Origin: Vogesella sp. LIG4
GTDB taxonomy: Bacteria > Pseudomonadota > Gammaproteobacteria > Burkholderiales > Chromobacteriaceae
DNA: 64,000 bases
NCBI RefSeq assembly: GCF_900090205.1
Contig: NZ_LT607802.1
Span: 3,622,548-3,686,547 of the forward strand
Direction of reading: 5' to 3'
The number at the start of each line of letters is the position of its first letter. The first letter of the stretch is position 1. Position numbers and translations under genes: made by a program. The notes beneath the pieces are model-generated. The model had not been told where the DNA came from, did no database searches, and saw only the letters and a program-made list of their open reading frames with translations. Positions 35,262-44,379 of the stretch are shown here, in pieces.

Positions 35262-36275
35262 TCAGGCCAGCAAGGCAAAAAGATTCTTCGGGTTTTCCGG
35301 GTGCGGAATCAAATCGATGTCCTGACCGATATTCAGATCCGTCGCTTTATCCAGCACATAACGCAGCGCCGAGAAATCCTCCAGTGCAAAACCCACCGAA
35401 TCAAATACCGTAATATCGCCATCATTTTCCCGGCCGGGTTTCTGGCCATTCAATACCTGCCAGAATTCGGTTACCGGGAAATCCGCCGGCATTTGCTGAA
35501 TGTCGCCTTCAATGCGCGTCTGCGGCTCGAACTCCACGAACACCCGCGCCATGCGCAAGATGCCGGCGTGCAGCTCGGTCTTGCCCGGGCAGTCGCCGCC
35601 CACCGCGTTGATATGCACGCCGGGGCGCACCATGTCGGGGGTGAGGATGGTGGCGTAGTTCTTGTCGGCGGTGACGGTGGTGATGATGTCGGCCTCGCGG
35701 CAGGCTTCCTGGCTGCTGGCACAGGCGGTGAGACTCACGCCGGCCAGGCCTTCCAGGTTCTGCTGCAGCTTGCGGGTGGCGGCGGCATCAATGTCGTAGA
35801 GGTAGAACTGCGAGATGCCCAGCAGGCGGTTGAAGGCCAGGATCTGGAACTCGCTTTGCGCGCCGTTGCCGATGATGGCCATGCTGCGGCTGTCCGGGCG
35901 CGCCAGTACGCTGGCGAACAGCGCGGAGGTGGCGGCGGTGCGTAGCGCGGTGGTAATGGTCAGCTCGCTCAGCAGCAGCGGGCTACCGGTGGACACTTCC
36001 GCCAGCGCGCCAAAAGCCATCACGGTAAGCAGATTGTCGCGGGTGTTTTTCGGGTGGCCATTCACGTATTTGAAGCCGTAATATTGCTCGTCCGAGGTGG
36101 GCATCAATTCGATTACGCCGTCGCTGGAGTGATTGGCAACACGGGCGCATTTCTCGAAACTTTCCCAGCGGCGATAATCGGATTCGATATAATCGGCCAG
36201 CTCGCCAATAAAATTGGCAATGCCGACCCGGTTGACGATACTGCGAATATCACGGGTGTCGATATAACGTGTCAT
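35262..36275 (-). CDS. Ornithine cyclodeaminase
   Basis: A 337-residue enzyme of the OCD/mu-crystallin family that converts ornithine to proline plus ammonia using bound NAD. It contains MPTSDEQYYGFKYVNGHPKNTR, the NAD motif SMAIIGNGAQSEFQILAF and GDCPGKTELHAGIL. ATG 36275 has AAAGG at 8 bases; the frame is open further upstream but not OCD-like. First gene of the operon, and divergent from an Lrp-type regulator. Confidence 0.9.
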   Translation of the reverse strand: MTRYIDTRDIRSIVNRVGIANFIGELADYIESDYRRWESFEKCARVANHSSDGVIELMPTSDEQYYGFKYVNGHPKNTRDNLLTVMAFGALAEVSTGSPLLLSELTITTALRTAATSALFASVLARPDSRSMAIIGNGAQSEFQILAFNRLLGISQFYLYDIDAAATRKLQQNLEGLAGVSLTACASSQEACREADIITTVTADKNYATILTPDMVRPGVHINAVGGDCPGKTELHAGILRMARVFVEFEPQTRIEGDIQQMPADFPVTEFWQVLNGQKPGRENDGDITVFDSVGFALEDFSALRYVLDKATDLNIGQDIDLIPHPENPKNLFALLA

Positions 36276-36416
36276 GGCTGCGGCCTTTCGGGAAAACGGT
36301 GTCGTGTGTGGTGTTTTTCTGGACGCTATTTTCCCGAGCGCAGCTGCCAATTTGAAGTTTCATAATTGCGCAATTTTTAATATCGGCTTTACAAATTGCC
36401 AAGGCAATCCAACAAT
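36276..36416. promoter_or_regulatory. Divergent promoter with an AATTGCGCAATT palindrome
   Basis: A perfect 12-bp palindrome AATTGCGCAATT lies at 36364-36375. CAATTTG (36348-36354) and CAAATTG (36392-36398) are placed about symmetrically 20-25 bp on each side. This is the kind of phased AT-rich dyad array expected for an Lrp/AsnC regulator such as the one encoded at 36417. It should control both that gene and the ornithine cyclodeaminase operon. Confidence 0.65.
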
Positions 36417-36845
36417 ATGTCAATGAACGATACCGACCGACAACTGCTGGCCCTGCTGCGCGACAACGCGCGCATGTCCGTTACCGAGCTGGCGCAGAAA
36501 CTGCGCGTCTCGCGCGCCACGGTGCAGAACCGCATCGACAAGCTGGAACAAAGCGGGGTGATCATCGGCTACACCGTGCGGCTGAAGCCGGAGGCGGAGG
36601 AACACCGCATCCGTGCCTGGATGGGCATCGCGGTGGAAGGCAACAAGGCGCCGGCGGTGCTGCAGGCGCTGCGCGGCGAGCCCAACGTCTATGCGCTGCA
36701 CTCCACCAACGGCCGCTGGGACATCGTCACCGAGCTGCGCGCCGATACGCTGGAACAGTTCGACCGGGTGCTGGGACGCATCCGGCTGATACCCGGCATC
36801 GCCGCCACCGAGACCAGCATCCTGCTGTCCACGCACAAGGTCTGA
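36417..36845 (+). CDS. Lrp/AsnC-family regulator of the ornithine cyclodeaminase operon
   Basis: A 142-residue regulator. The helix-turn-helix is in DTDRQLLALLRDNARMSVTEL, then SRATVQNRIDKLEQSGVIIGY. The RAM domain follows (WDIVTELRADTLEQFDRVLGRIRLIPGIAATETSILL). ATG 36417 chosen; ATG 36423 is also possible. Divergent from the cyclodeaminase gene, so probably an ornithine- or arginine-responsive activator. Confidence 0.87.
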   Translation: MSMNDTDRQLLALLRDNARMSVTELAQKLRVSRATVQNRIDKLEQSGVIIGYTVRLKPEAEEHRIRAWMGIAVEGNKAPAVLQALRGEPNVYALHSTNGRWDIVTELRADTLEQFDRVLGRIRLIPGIAATETSILLSTHKV

Positions 36846-37028
36846 GCGGGAGGTAGCTGACGCGCAAAGCGGCCCTGCCCCCTTATGCGCGGGCGCCGGG
36901 GCAAGTGTGCCCGCTGCCGCTGGCGGGCGTTTCCGGGCAAAGAGCGATGGTCAGACCGGCCACCCTCTGCTGGCCAGCCGGTCGGCGCAGCGACAATTTG
37001 CCAACCAGGCAGCGCGTAATGACACAAC

Positions 37029-37068
37029 AAACGGCGGGCTGCTTCACTCATGAAGCAGCCCGCCGTTT
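37029..37068. terminator. Long perfect hairpin between convergent genes
   Basis: An 18-bp perfect stem (37029-37046 with 37051-37068), 4-base loop, flanked by A- and T-rich ends (AAACGG and CCGTTT). It lies between the Lrp gene and the convergent old yellow enzyme gene and can serve both directions. Confidence 0.75.
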
Positions 37069-37088
37069 GGCCATGTATTTGCTATGCC

Positions 37089-38156
37089 CTAGTTGGCCGC
37101 ATGCAGCGCCGGATAGTCGGTAAAGCCACGCTCGCTGCCGCCAAAGAAGGTATTGCGGTCCGCCTCGTTGAGCGGTGCATTGGCCTGCAGGCGGGCCACA
37201 AAATCCGGGTTGGCAAGAATCATCTGGCCGTAGGCTTCCAGATCGGCCAGATCGGCAGCCACGTCATCCCCGATCTGCTCGCGCGGCCGCCCCGGGCGAT
37301 TCAGGATCAGGCTTTGCTGCCAGAGCCGGCGAATATCCTGCAGCAGCTCGTCATCCCCCAGGTGCATCAGGTGCAGGTAGGCCAGGCCCAGCTTATCGAG
37401 TTCGGCTACCAGGTAGCGGTACAGCGCGGGGCCTTCTGCGCCTTCGTCTATGCCCCACAGTGTCGAGCCTGGCGACAGGCGGATGGCGGTGCGGTCGGCG
37501 CCGATTTCCTCCGCAATGGCCTGTGCGATCTCGATGGCGAAGCGCGCCCGGTTCTCGATGGAACCGCCATATTCGTCGCTGCGCGTGTTGGCGCTCGGCG
37601 CAAGGAACTGCTGGATCAGGTAGGCGTTGGCACCATGGATTTCCACCCCGTCGGCACCGGCTTCCACGGCACGGCGGGCGGCAAGGCGGAAGTCCTGCAC
37701 GGTCTGGCGTACTTCCCCGGTAGTCAGGGCGCGCGGCAGCGGAATCTCCTGCATGCCTGCCAGGGTGAACATCTGGGTACCGGGGGCGATGGCCGAAGGC
37801 GCAACGCCCGGGCGGTGATGCGGAGTATTGTCCGGGTGGGACATGCGGCCGGCGTGCATCAGCTGGATGAAGATGCGACCGCCCTTGTCGTGCACCGCAG
37901 CGGTAATTTTCTGCCAGCCGGCAACATGGGCATCGGTATAGATACCGGGCGTCGTGAGGTAGCCCTGGCCATCGTCAGACGGCTGGGTGCCCTCGGTGAC
38001 GATCAGGCCGACTCCGGCGCGCTGGGCATAGTACTGTGCGGCCAACTCGCCCGGGGTGCCGTCGAATGCGGCACGGCTGCGCGTCATCGGCGCCATCACC
38101 AGGCGGTTCTGCAGGGTGTGACGACCAACGGTGATCGGGGTGAATACTTGTTTCAT
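37089..38156 (-). CDS. NADH:flavin oxidoreductase, old yellow enzyme family (NemA-like)
   Basis: A 355-residue FMN enzyme with NRLVMAPMTRSRA near the N-terminus. The His/Asn pair is in VEIHGANAYLIQQFL, followed by PSANTRSDEYGGSIENRARF. These match NemA/xenobiotic reductases, which reduce activated alkenes and nitro compounds. AAAGGA precedes ATG 38156. Divergent from a LysR gene. One GTTGGCCGCA word spans its last codons (37092-37101), another is inside (38037). Confidence 0.9.
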   Translation of the reverse strand: MKQVFTPITVGRHTLQNRLVMAPMTRSRAAFDGTPGELAAQYYAQRAGVGLIVTEGTQPSDDGQGYLTTPGIYTDAHVAGWQKITAAVHDKGGRIFIQLMHAGRMSHPDNTPHHRPGVAPSAIAPGTQMFTLAGMQEIPLPRALTTGEVRQTVQDFRLAARRAVEAGADGVEIHGANAYLIQQFLAPSANTRSDEYGGSIENRARFAIEIAQAIAEEIGADRTAIRLSPGSTLWGIDEGAEGPALYRYLVAELDKLGLAYLHLMHLGDDELLQDIRRLWQQSLILNRPGRPREQIGDDVAADLADLEAYGQMILANPDFVARLQANAPLNEADRNTFFGGSERGFTDYPALHAAN

Positions 38157-38396
38157 GGTGGTAATCCTTTGCAATGGAGTGCCGGGCGGATTGGCTGCCT
38201 GCCATCCCTGCCCTGAATGCCGCTGCGTGCCAGCATTGCCCCGGCGTGGCGCTGGGCTGCCTGCCATGCGGCGTGGTCGAGCCGGGCAAAGGCCGGATGG
38301 CCTGCCTCGTTTTCCGATAGGGCAATCATCGCCCCGTTTTAAAACGGGATAAATATGGTATTTTGGAAATTATTGATCCAAAAATGGAGCAATCGA

Positions 38397-39281
38397 GTGG
38401 AGCTGCTCAATGACATGGCGCTGTTCGTCGAAGTGGTGAAAGCCAAGGGTTTTCGTGGTGCGGCAGAAGCCGTCGGCGTGCCCAACTCGACGCTGTCACG
38501 CCGCATCAGCGCGCTGGAAAAGGCCATCGGGCTGCGCCTGCTGCACCGGACCACCCGCAAGGTGGAGCTGACCGAGGCAGGCCAGATTTACTACCAGCGC
38601 TGCCGGCGCATCGTCGATGAGGCAAGACTGGCCCATGAGCAGCTGGGGGAAATGCTGGCGCAGCCCACCGGGGTGCTGCGGGCGTCGTTGCCGGTGGATT
38701 TCTCGGTAACCTACCTGGCGCCGCTGATTGCCGAATTCGCCAATCGCTACCCGGGCCTGACCTTCGATTTCGACCTGACACCACGCCGCTCGGACCTGGT
38801 CAGCGAGCCATTCGATGTTGCCATCCGCATGGGGGCGCCGGAAAACTCGCAGCTCATTGCCCGCCATCTCGCATCCTTGCAGGCCCGGCTGTACGCCTCG
38901 CCCGGCTATCTGCAACGCGCCGGCGAGCCGCAGACCCCCGCCGAGCTGGCCGGGCATGAATGCCTGAGCATGCTGAAATCCGGCGCCGCCAACTGGGTGC
39001 TGAACAAGGGGAGCGAGACGGCACAGGTGGCGGTAAGCGGGCGCTTCACGCTCAACAACGTCGGCATGATCCGGCGCCTGGCCACCCTGGACATGGGCAT
39101 CATGCTGATGCCGGAAGAAATTGCGGCCGACGATGTGGCCACCGGCAAGCTGCGCCGCATCCTGCCAGAGTGGCATGGCGCCCCGCTCCCGGTTTATGCC
39201 ATCACCGAAACCCGTCTGATACCGGCAAAAACCCAGCGTTTCATCGAGTTTCTGCGCGAGCGGCTGGGGCAGCGCGGATAA
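38397..39281 (+). CDS. LysR-family transcriptional regulator
   Basis: A 294-residue protein starting from a GTG at 38397 with GGAG at 7 bases. The helix-turn-helix includes MALFVEVVKAKGFRGAAEAV and NSTLSRRISALEKAIGLRLL. An upstream in-frame ATG (38355) lies in the AT-rich promoter region and is less likely. Divergent from the old yellow enzyme gene across 240 bp and probably controls it. Confidence 0.88.
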   Translation: MELLNDMALFVEVVKAKGFRGAAEAVGVPNSTLSRRISALEKAIGLRLLHRTTRKVELTEAGQIYYQRCRRIVDEARLAHEQLGEMLAQPTGVLRASLPVDFSVTYLAPLIAEFANRYPGLTFDFDLTPRRSDLVSEPFDVAIRMGAPENSQLIARHLASLQARLYASPGYLQRAGEPQTPAELAGHECLSMLKSGAANWVLNKGSETAQVAVSGRFTLNNVGMIRRLATLDMGIMLMPEEIAADDVATGKLRRILPEWHGAPLPVYAITETRLIPAKTQRFIEFLRERLGQRG

Positions 39282-39404
39282 AGCGGGGCAGCCGTGGCCA
39301 TGTCGCCAGGCAAGGGGGATGGCATGAGCAAACCGGCTCTGGGGTGATGCGCCAGCAAGTCACCATCAGCCGGAGTTCCCCGCCCCGCAGCACGGCCCTG
39401 CCTG

Positions 39405-39812
39405 TTAGCCACCTGCCTGAACATGGCGGGCAAAGCTGTCCAGGATCGCCTGCCAGCCGGCACGTTGCTGCTCTTCGGAATGCGTGGGCTCACTGTCGAA
39501 AGTCACCGTCACCGTGACGCCCGCCGCACCTGGCACAAACTCCACCACCGCGCCACGCTCGCCAAAGCTGTATTCCAGCAGCGCTTCCGGCACCACCCTG
39601 GTGTACTCGCCGGCGAAATCGAAGCCGAACGAGCCGTCCTTGGCCTCCATGCGCGAAGAAAACTTGCCGCCTACGCGCAGATCCACCGTGGCCGCGGTGG
39701 TATGCCAGTCCGGCGACGCGGCATTCCAGGCCTTGATGTCATCCGGCGTGGTATAGGCCCGCCAGACTTCTGCGATGGGCGCGGCAACAACGGTGGAAAC
39801 GGTGATCTTCAT
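39405..39812 (-). CDS. SRPBCC/AHSA1-family protein
   Basis: A 135-residue START-like domain beginning MKITVSTVVAAPIAEVWRAY and containing ASPDWHTTAATVDLRVGGKF. It ends with a typical amphipathic helix (RAGWQAILDSFARHVQ). Such proteins bind hydrophobic ligands or act as small enzymes; the function here is unknown. GGAGCC precedes ATG 39812. Confidence 0.85.
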   Translation of the reverse strand: MKITVSTVVAAPIAEVWRAYTTPDDIKAWNAASPDWHTTAATVDLRVGGKFSSRMEAKDGSFGFDFAGEYTRVVPEALLEYSFGERGAVVEFVPGAAGVTVTVTFDSEPTHSEEQQRAGWQAILDSFARHVQAGG

Positions 39813-39962
39813 GGCGGCTCCGTAGTGAATGGAAATACAACCCTGCAAGCCTAGCCTATTGGCATGCGTCCCGACAGCCGAAGGCGGTAAGTAAATTCAG
39901 ATAATGCCGATTTACGATATAAAATCGCCATCAAATTTACTGTTCGCCACCCCACCTCACGC

Positions 39963-40748
39963 ATGAAAAAGCTGTTCACTGCCCTCCCCCTGACACTTGC
40001 CCTCGCCTACGCTCTTAGCCAGCATCTCAGCCCGGCCAGCACCACCGCATCGCCTGCCGCCGACGCCGGCGGCACGGTCGCTACCCGTTTCCGTGACTGC
40101 AGCACCCTGTTCTACCAGCAACAACCACCGCAGATTCCCGAGTCGGTGCAGGCCGACGGGGTGCGCGAACTGTGCTTTGCCGATTTCGCCGTACTCCACA
40201 GCAGCAGCACCCGCAGCCCGGTGTTTGCGGCAGAGAAGCTTTCGGCGCACAGCCTGGGCGATGCCGCGGATGAAAAGCGTACCGACCGCTTTTATGAAGA
40301 AGCCCGCTTGCCCGGCGCCGAGCGCGGGCGGTTGGCAGATTACCGTGGCAGCGGCTACGACCGGGGGCATATGGCGGCAGCGGCGCAGCGCACCACGCCG
40401 GAAGCCATGGCACAGAGCTTCAGCCTGGCCAATATGGTGCCGCAGGCGGCGGAGAATAACCGCGGAGTGTGGGCACGCGCAGTCGAAGCGGCTACGCGCA
40501 AATACGTGAAGCGCGCCAGTGGCGAGGTATACGTGATCACCGGGCCGTATTACGACCCGCAAATCGCCCCCCACTACACCGGCCACGTGCGGGTGCCGGA
40601 TGCGCTGTACAAACTGGTCTTCGACCCCACGGCCGGTAAATCCTGGGTGTACTGGACGGCCAACGCCAATGTCAGCAAGCCGGATCGGCTGAGCTATGCC
40701 GAGCTGGTCAAGCGCACCGGCATTCACTACTTTCCGGCCATGCCTTAA
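39963..40748 (+). CDS. Exported DNA/RNA non-specific endonuclease (NucA/EndA type)
   Basis: A 261-residue nuclease with a signal peptide (MKKLFTALPLTLALAYALS) and the beta-beta-alpha-metal catalytic motif DRGHMAAAAQ. The downstream Asn region FSLANMVPQAAENNRGVWARAVEAATRKY follows. These are the NUC family signatures: His as base and Asn as Mg2+ ligand. It is probably secreted or periplasmic and degrades nucleic acid. If this organism takes up DNA naturally, a surface or periplasmic nuclease could take part; this is inference. Confidence 0.9.
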   Translation: MKKLFTALPLTLALAYALSQHLSPASTTASPAADAGGTVATRFRDCSTLFYQQQPPQIPESVQADGVRELCFADFAVLHSSSTRSPVFAAEKLSAHSLGDAADEKRTDRFYEEARLPGAERGRLADYRGSGYDRGHMAAAAQRTTPEAMAQSFSLANMVPQAAENNRGVWARAVEAATRKYVKRASGEVYVITGPYYDPQIAPHYTGHVRVPDALYKLVFDPTAGKSWVYWTANANVSKPDRLSYAELVKRTGIHYFPAMP

Positions 40749-40880
40749 GCGGGATTCACCGCCTGGGCCATGCTCCGCTTGCACACGCGGCAGGCCCAGG
40801 CGGCATTCCCATTCCGTCAGCGTCTACTCCAGCCCGGCGCTACGCCCCAGGCCTGGAAGCAATCAAGATCGACCTGGCAG

Positions 40881-42296
40881 CTACACGGTCTGCATCTGCG
40901 GGGCACGGCTGCGCAGCCCCACCAGCAGCGCCAGCACGATCAGCAGTACCGCCACGGCAAAGGTAATGTGCATGCCGCTGCCCGTGGCCTGTGGCTGGCT
41001 GGCAGTCAAGGCAACCGCCTTGCTGGCCATGGCGAATACTGCTCCCATGGCGGCAGTACCGGTAATCAGGCCCAGATTGCGTGACAGGTTGAGCAGGCCG
41101 GACACGAGGCCGCGCTGTTCGGCGGCAACACCAGCCATGACCTGGGTGTTGTTGGCGGCCTGGAACAATGCATAACCGGCAGTGGTGATCATGATGGCCA
41201 GTACATAGCCCGGCACGCCGGACGTGACGGGCTGCAGCGCCAGCCCGCTGCTGCCGGCCAGCATCAGCAGCAAGCCAGACAGCGTCATGGGGCGCGCGCC
41301 AAAGCGGTCCACCAGGTGGCCGGCCGGCACGCCGCTGCATGCGGCCACCAGCGGGCCGGCCGACATCACCAGCCCCAGCTGGGTGGTGGATAGCCCCAGC
41401 GCGTGCGTCAGATAGAACGGGCCTACTACCAGGGTGGCCATCACCACCGAAGTCACCAGTGCGCTCATCACCAGCGCGGCAACCAGTAGAGGCCTGGCCA
41501 GCAGCGACAATTTGATCAGCGGCGCGCTAGCGCGCTGCTGGCTGATGACAAACAGCGCGGCGGCAAGCAGCGCCAGCCCCAGCAAAACGTTATTGCGCAG
41601 CCCCCAGTCGCCACGGCCCAGCGTCATGGCCAGCGCATACGCGCCCAGGGTGATGCTCAGCAGTGCAGTGCCGACATAGTCGTAGCCGCTGCGTGCCGCC
41701 CGCCGTGGCGTGGCAGGTGCCGGCAGATGGCGTTGCAGCAGGCAAAAAACCGCCAGACCCAGCAGAACGTTGGCCGCAAATATCGCCTGCCAGCCCAGGC
41801 TGCCGATCAGCAACCCGCCCAGCGATGGCCCCATTGCCGTACCGATAGCCGAGGCAGTACCTAGCAGGCCCATGGCACGGCCGGTTCTTTCCCTGGGCAC
41901 GATATCGGCAACATAGGCCATGCTCAACGCCATCATCAGCGCCGCGCCAAGCCCCTGCATGGCTCGGGCGGCTATCAGCAGCGGCAGCGACGGGTAGCTG
42001 CACAGCAGCGACGCCAGGGTAAACAGCCCCACCCCGCCCAGCAGCAGCGGGCGGCGGCCGAACATGTCCCCCAGCCGGCCAGCGCTGACGATCAGGGTGG
42101 TAATGGCCAGTAGGTAGGACAGCACCACCCATTGCACCTGCTGGAACGAGGCAGAGAACACGGTTATCAGGGTAGGCAGTGCCACATTGGCGATGCTGGT
42201 GCCCAGCGACGACAGCAACATGGTCAGCGACAGGCTCAGCAGGGCGCGGCGCTCGCCGGCGCTGGACGCTGGTACGGGGTTATCGGGGGTATGCAT
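40881..42296 (-). CDS. MFS multidrug exporter (DHA2-like)
   Basis: A 471-residue transporter with about 14 hydrophobic segments. Motif A-like GRLGDMFGRRPLLLGG follows the second span, and motif C-like GPSLGGLLIGSLGW lies in the fifth. ATG 42296 (MHTPDNPVPAS) has AGGAGCCAAGGA upstream; the frame is open further to 42605 but without transporter features. Divergent from a LysR gene. Its last codons and downstream flank recur as a decayed copy at 17562-17669. Confidence 0.9.
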   Translation of the reverse strand: MHTPDNPVPASSAGERRALLSLSLTMLLSSLGTSIANVALPTLITVFSASFQQVQWVVLSYLLAITTLIVSAGRLGDMFGRRPLLLGGVGLFTLASLLCSYPSLPLLIAARAMQGLGAALMMALSMAYVADIVPRERTGRAMGLLGTASAIGTAMGPSLGGLLIGSLGWQAIFAANVLLGLAVFCLLQRHLPAPATPRRAARSGYDYVGTALLSITLGAYALAMTLGRGDWGLRNNVLLGLALLAAALFVISQQRASAPLIKLSLLARPLLVAALVMSALVTSVVMATLVVGPFYLTHALGLSTTQLGLVMSAGPLVAACSGVPAGHLVDRFGARPMTLSGLLLMLAGSSGLALQPVTSGVPGYVLAIMITTAGYALFQAANNTQVMAGVAAEQRGLVSGLLNLSRNLGLITGTAAMGAVFAMASKAVALTASQPQATGSGMHITFAVAVLLIVLALLVGLRSRAPQMQTV

Positions 42297-42418
42297 TCCT
42301 TGGCTCCTGAAGTGGATATCCAGCAGCTTATGCCCGGTGATAGCATGGCGGAAGACGCATTGTTTGCACTTAATACATGCATGAAACGCAACGATCAGCA
42401 CAGGCTGCTGGAGGGCGC

Positions 42419-43309
42419 ATGAACACACCGGATCTGAACCTGCTGCTGACGCTGGACATATTGCTGAGCGAAGGCAGCGTCGCCCGGGCGGCACGCCGCC
42501 TGGGCCTGAGCCCGTCGGCAATGAGCCGCGCACTGCAGCGGCTACGCGACTGCACCGGCGACCCGCTGCTGGTACGTTCCGGTCGCAACCTGGTGCCCAC
42601 GCCACGGGCGGAGGAATTGCGCGAACAGGTGGGCGGGCTGGTGCAGCAGGCGTTGCAGCTACTCAGCCCCAGCCCGGCGCTCGACCCGGCCAGGGTGGAT
42701 CGCACCTTCACCCTGCTGTGCAGTGACGGCTTTGTCGAAAACTTCGGACCCAGCCTGCTGACGCGCATCGGCCGCGAGGCGCCCGGCATCCGCCTGAGCT
42801 TCCTGCCCAAGACCCGGCGCGACAGCAGCTACCTGCGCGATGGCAGTGTCGACCTGGAAACAGGAGTGATCGGTAAAGGCACGGCGCAGGAGCTGCATGC
42901 CCGCGCGCTGTTCCGCGACCATTTCGTAGCCGTGGTGCGCCAGGGGCACCCGCTGCTGGCGGGCGACATCACGCTGGCGCGCTATGCCGGCTGCGGGCAT
43001 GTGGCCGACTCGCGGCACGGCATTGGCAGCGACCCGATAGACGTGGCGCTGGGTGCCTTGAACATGCAGCGCCAGATAGTGACTTCGGTGGCCGGATTTG
43101 CCGCCGCGCTGGCCCTGGCGCGCCATACCGAACTGGTGGCCACCGTGCCGGAGCGGCATACCCGCTACCTGCGCACCGACATGGCCACGTTCCCGCTGCC
43201 GGTAGCGGTGGCGGAAATCACACTGTCCATGCTGTGGCACCCCCGGCTCGATGCCGACCCTGCCCACCAGTGGCTACGCAACGTGGTGCGCGAAGTCTGC
43301 ATGGAATAA
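42419..43309 (+). CDS. LysR-family transcriptional regulator
   Basis: A 296-residue protein with the NodD/LinR-like start MNTPDLNLLLTLDILLSEGSVARAARRLGLSPSAMSRAL. GGAGG precedes ATG 42419. Divergent from the MFS exporter gene with 122 bp between, so it probably controls that pump. Confidence 0.88.
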   Translation: MNTPDLNLLLTLDILLSEGSVARAARRLGLSPSAMSRALQRLRDCTGDPLLVRSGRNLVPTPRAEELREQVGGLVQQALQLLSPSPALDPARVDRTFTLLCSDGFVENFGPSLLTRIGREAPGIRLSFLPKTRRDSSYLRDGSVDLETGVIGKGTAQELHARALFRDHFVAVVRQGHPLLAGDITLARYAGCGHVADSRHGIGSDPIDVALGALNMQRQIVTSVAGFAAALALARHTELVATVPERHTRYLRTDMATFPLPVAVAEITLSMLWHPRLDADPAHQWLRNVVREVCME

Positions 43310-43367
43310 GCTTCGCTCGCCGCACAGGCAGAGCCCGCCAGGCGTGGCGCTGCGGTAATCTATTGCC

Positions 43368-44279
43368 ATGCGAAAACTTCCCCCACTCAGCGCACTGCGG
43401 GCCTTCGAGGCCGCCGCCCGTCACGGGCACTTCGGCAAAGCGGCAGACGAGCTGTGCGTCACCCACAGCGCCATCAGCCACCAGGTACGCTCGCTGGAAG
43501 CCGCGCTGGGCGCCGAGCTGTTCGAAAAACGCGGCCGCATGCAGCACCTCACCGATGCCGGCCTGCGCCTGCTGCATTCGGTACAGCAGGCACTGGACAT
43601 CATGGCGGAGGCCTGCGGCAATGCGGCGCGGCCGGGCATGAGTGGCGCGCTGAAGATTTCCGCGCCGGCGGAACTGGCGCACCGCTTCTTTCCGCGGCTG
43701 ATCGGCGAGTTTGCCCAGCGCCACCCCGGCATTACCCTACACCTGCTGGTGCACGACAGCGATTCACGCGAGATCAACCCGGCCGCCGACATCACCATCC
43801 TGTACGCCATGGGTGATACCGACTGGACGCGCTACTGGGTGGTACCGTTCCAGGCCATCGACTTCTTCCCGGTATGCCACCCCTCGCTGATAGAAGGCGA
43901 AGGCGGCCTGCGCACCCCGGCGGACCTGGCCCGCTTCTGCCTGCTGCACGACGATACCGACGGCAAGACCTGGGCCACCTGGCTGGGCACCTTTGCCGCC
44001 AGCCAGCCGGCCCCGGCGCGCAATATCCACTTTGCCCATTCCGGCCTGGCCATCGAAGCCGCGCTGCAGAAAACCGGCGTCTGCCTGGCCGATGTGCTCA
44101 CCGCCGGCGAGGAGCTGAAAAGCGGGCGGCTGATCCGCCCGTTCCGCGGCGCGGTGCCCTCGCCCGGCAACTACTACCTGGTGGCGGAGCGGCGCAAACG
44201 CGACGATGGCCGCCTGGCCAGCTTCATGGGTTTTGCCAGCCTTACCCCGTACTTATGTGAAATTGATTCACCGAACTAA
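43368..44279 (+). CDS. LysR-family regulator, GcvA-like
   Basis: A 303-residue protein beginning MRKLPPLSALRAFEAAARHGHFGKAADELCVTHSAISHQVRSLE, the GcvA-type start. The effector domain has LLVHDSDSREINPAADITILY. Lies 100 bp before the agmatine deiminase gene on the same strand, but a link to that pathway is not shown. Confidence 0.87.
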   Translation: MRKLPPLSALRAFEAAARHGHFGKAADELCVTHSAISHQVRSLEAALGAELFEKRGRMQHLTDAGLRLLHSVQQALDIMAEACGNAARPGMSGALKISAPAELAHRFFPRLIGEFAQRHPGITLHLLVHDSDSREINPAADITILYAMGDTDWTRYWVVPFQAIDFFPVCHPSLIEGEGGLRTPADLARFCLLHDDTDGKTWATWLGTFAASQPAPARNIHFAHSGLAIEAALQKTGVCLADVLTAGEELKSGRLIRPFRGAVPSPGNYYLVAERRKRDDGRLASFMGFASLTPYLCEIDSPN

Positions 44280-44288
44280 GAAATTTCA
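44258..44288. promoter_or_regulatory. Inverted TGAAATT/AATTTCA half-sites upstream of aguA
   Basis: TGAAATT (44258-44264) and AATTTCA (44282-44288) form an inverted repeat with centres 24 bp apart, at the end of the LysR gene and about 100 bp before aguA. The half-site is close to the ATGAAAT/ATTTCAT arms in the PuuB-like promoter at 61648-61663. A shared regulator is possible but not proven. Confidence 0.4.
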
Positions 44289-44379
44289 TCATTAGTCCGC
44301 GAGAAAAATTCAAAATACGATGAGTCCATGAATACCGGCAGCCCGCCGGTGTCGCCAGCTACCCTTCAGGAGCGCATTC

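Noticed and set aside
44280..44379. Possible riboswitch before aguA
   Set aside because: No recognisable aptamer fold; only short inverted half-sites are visible.
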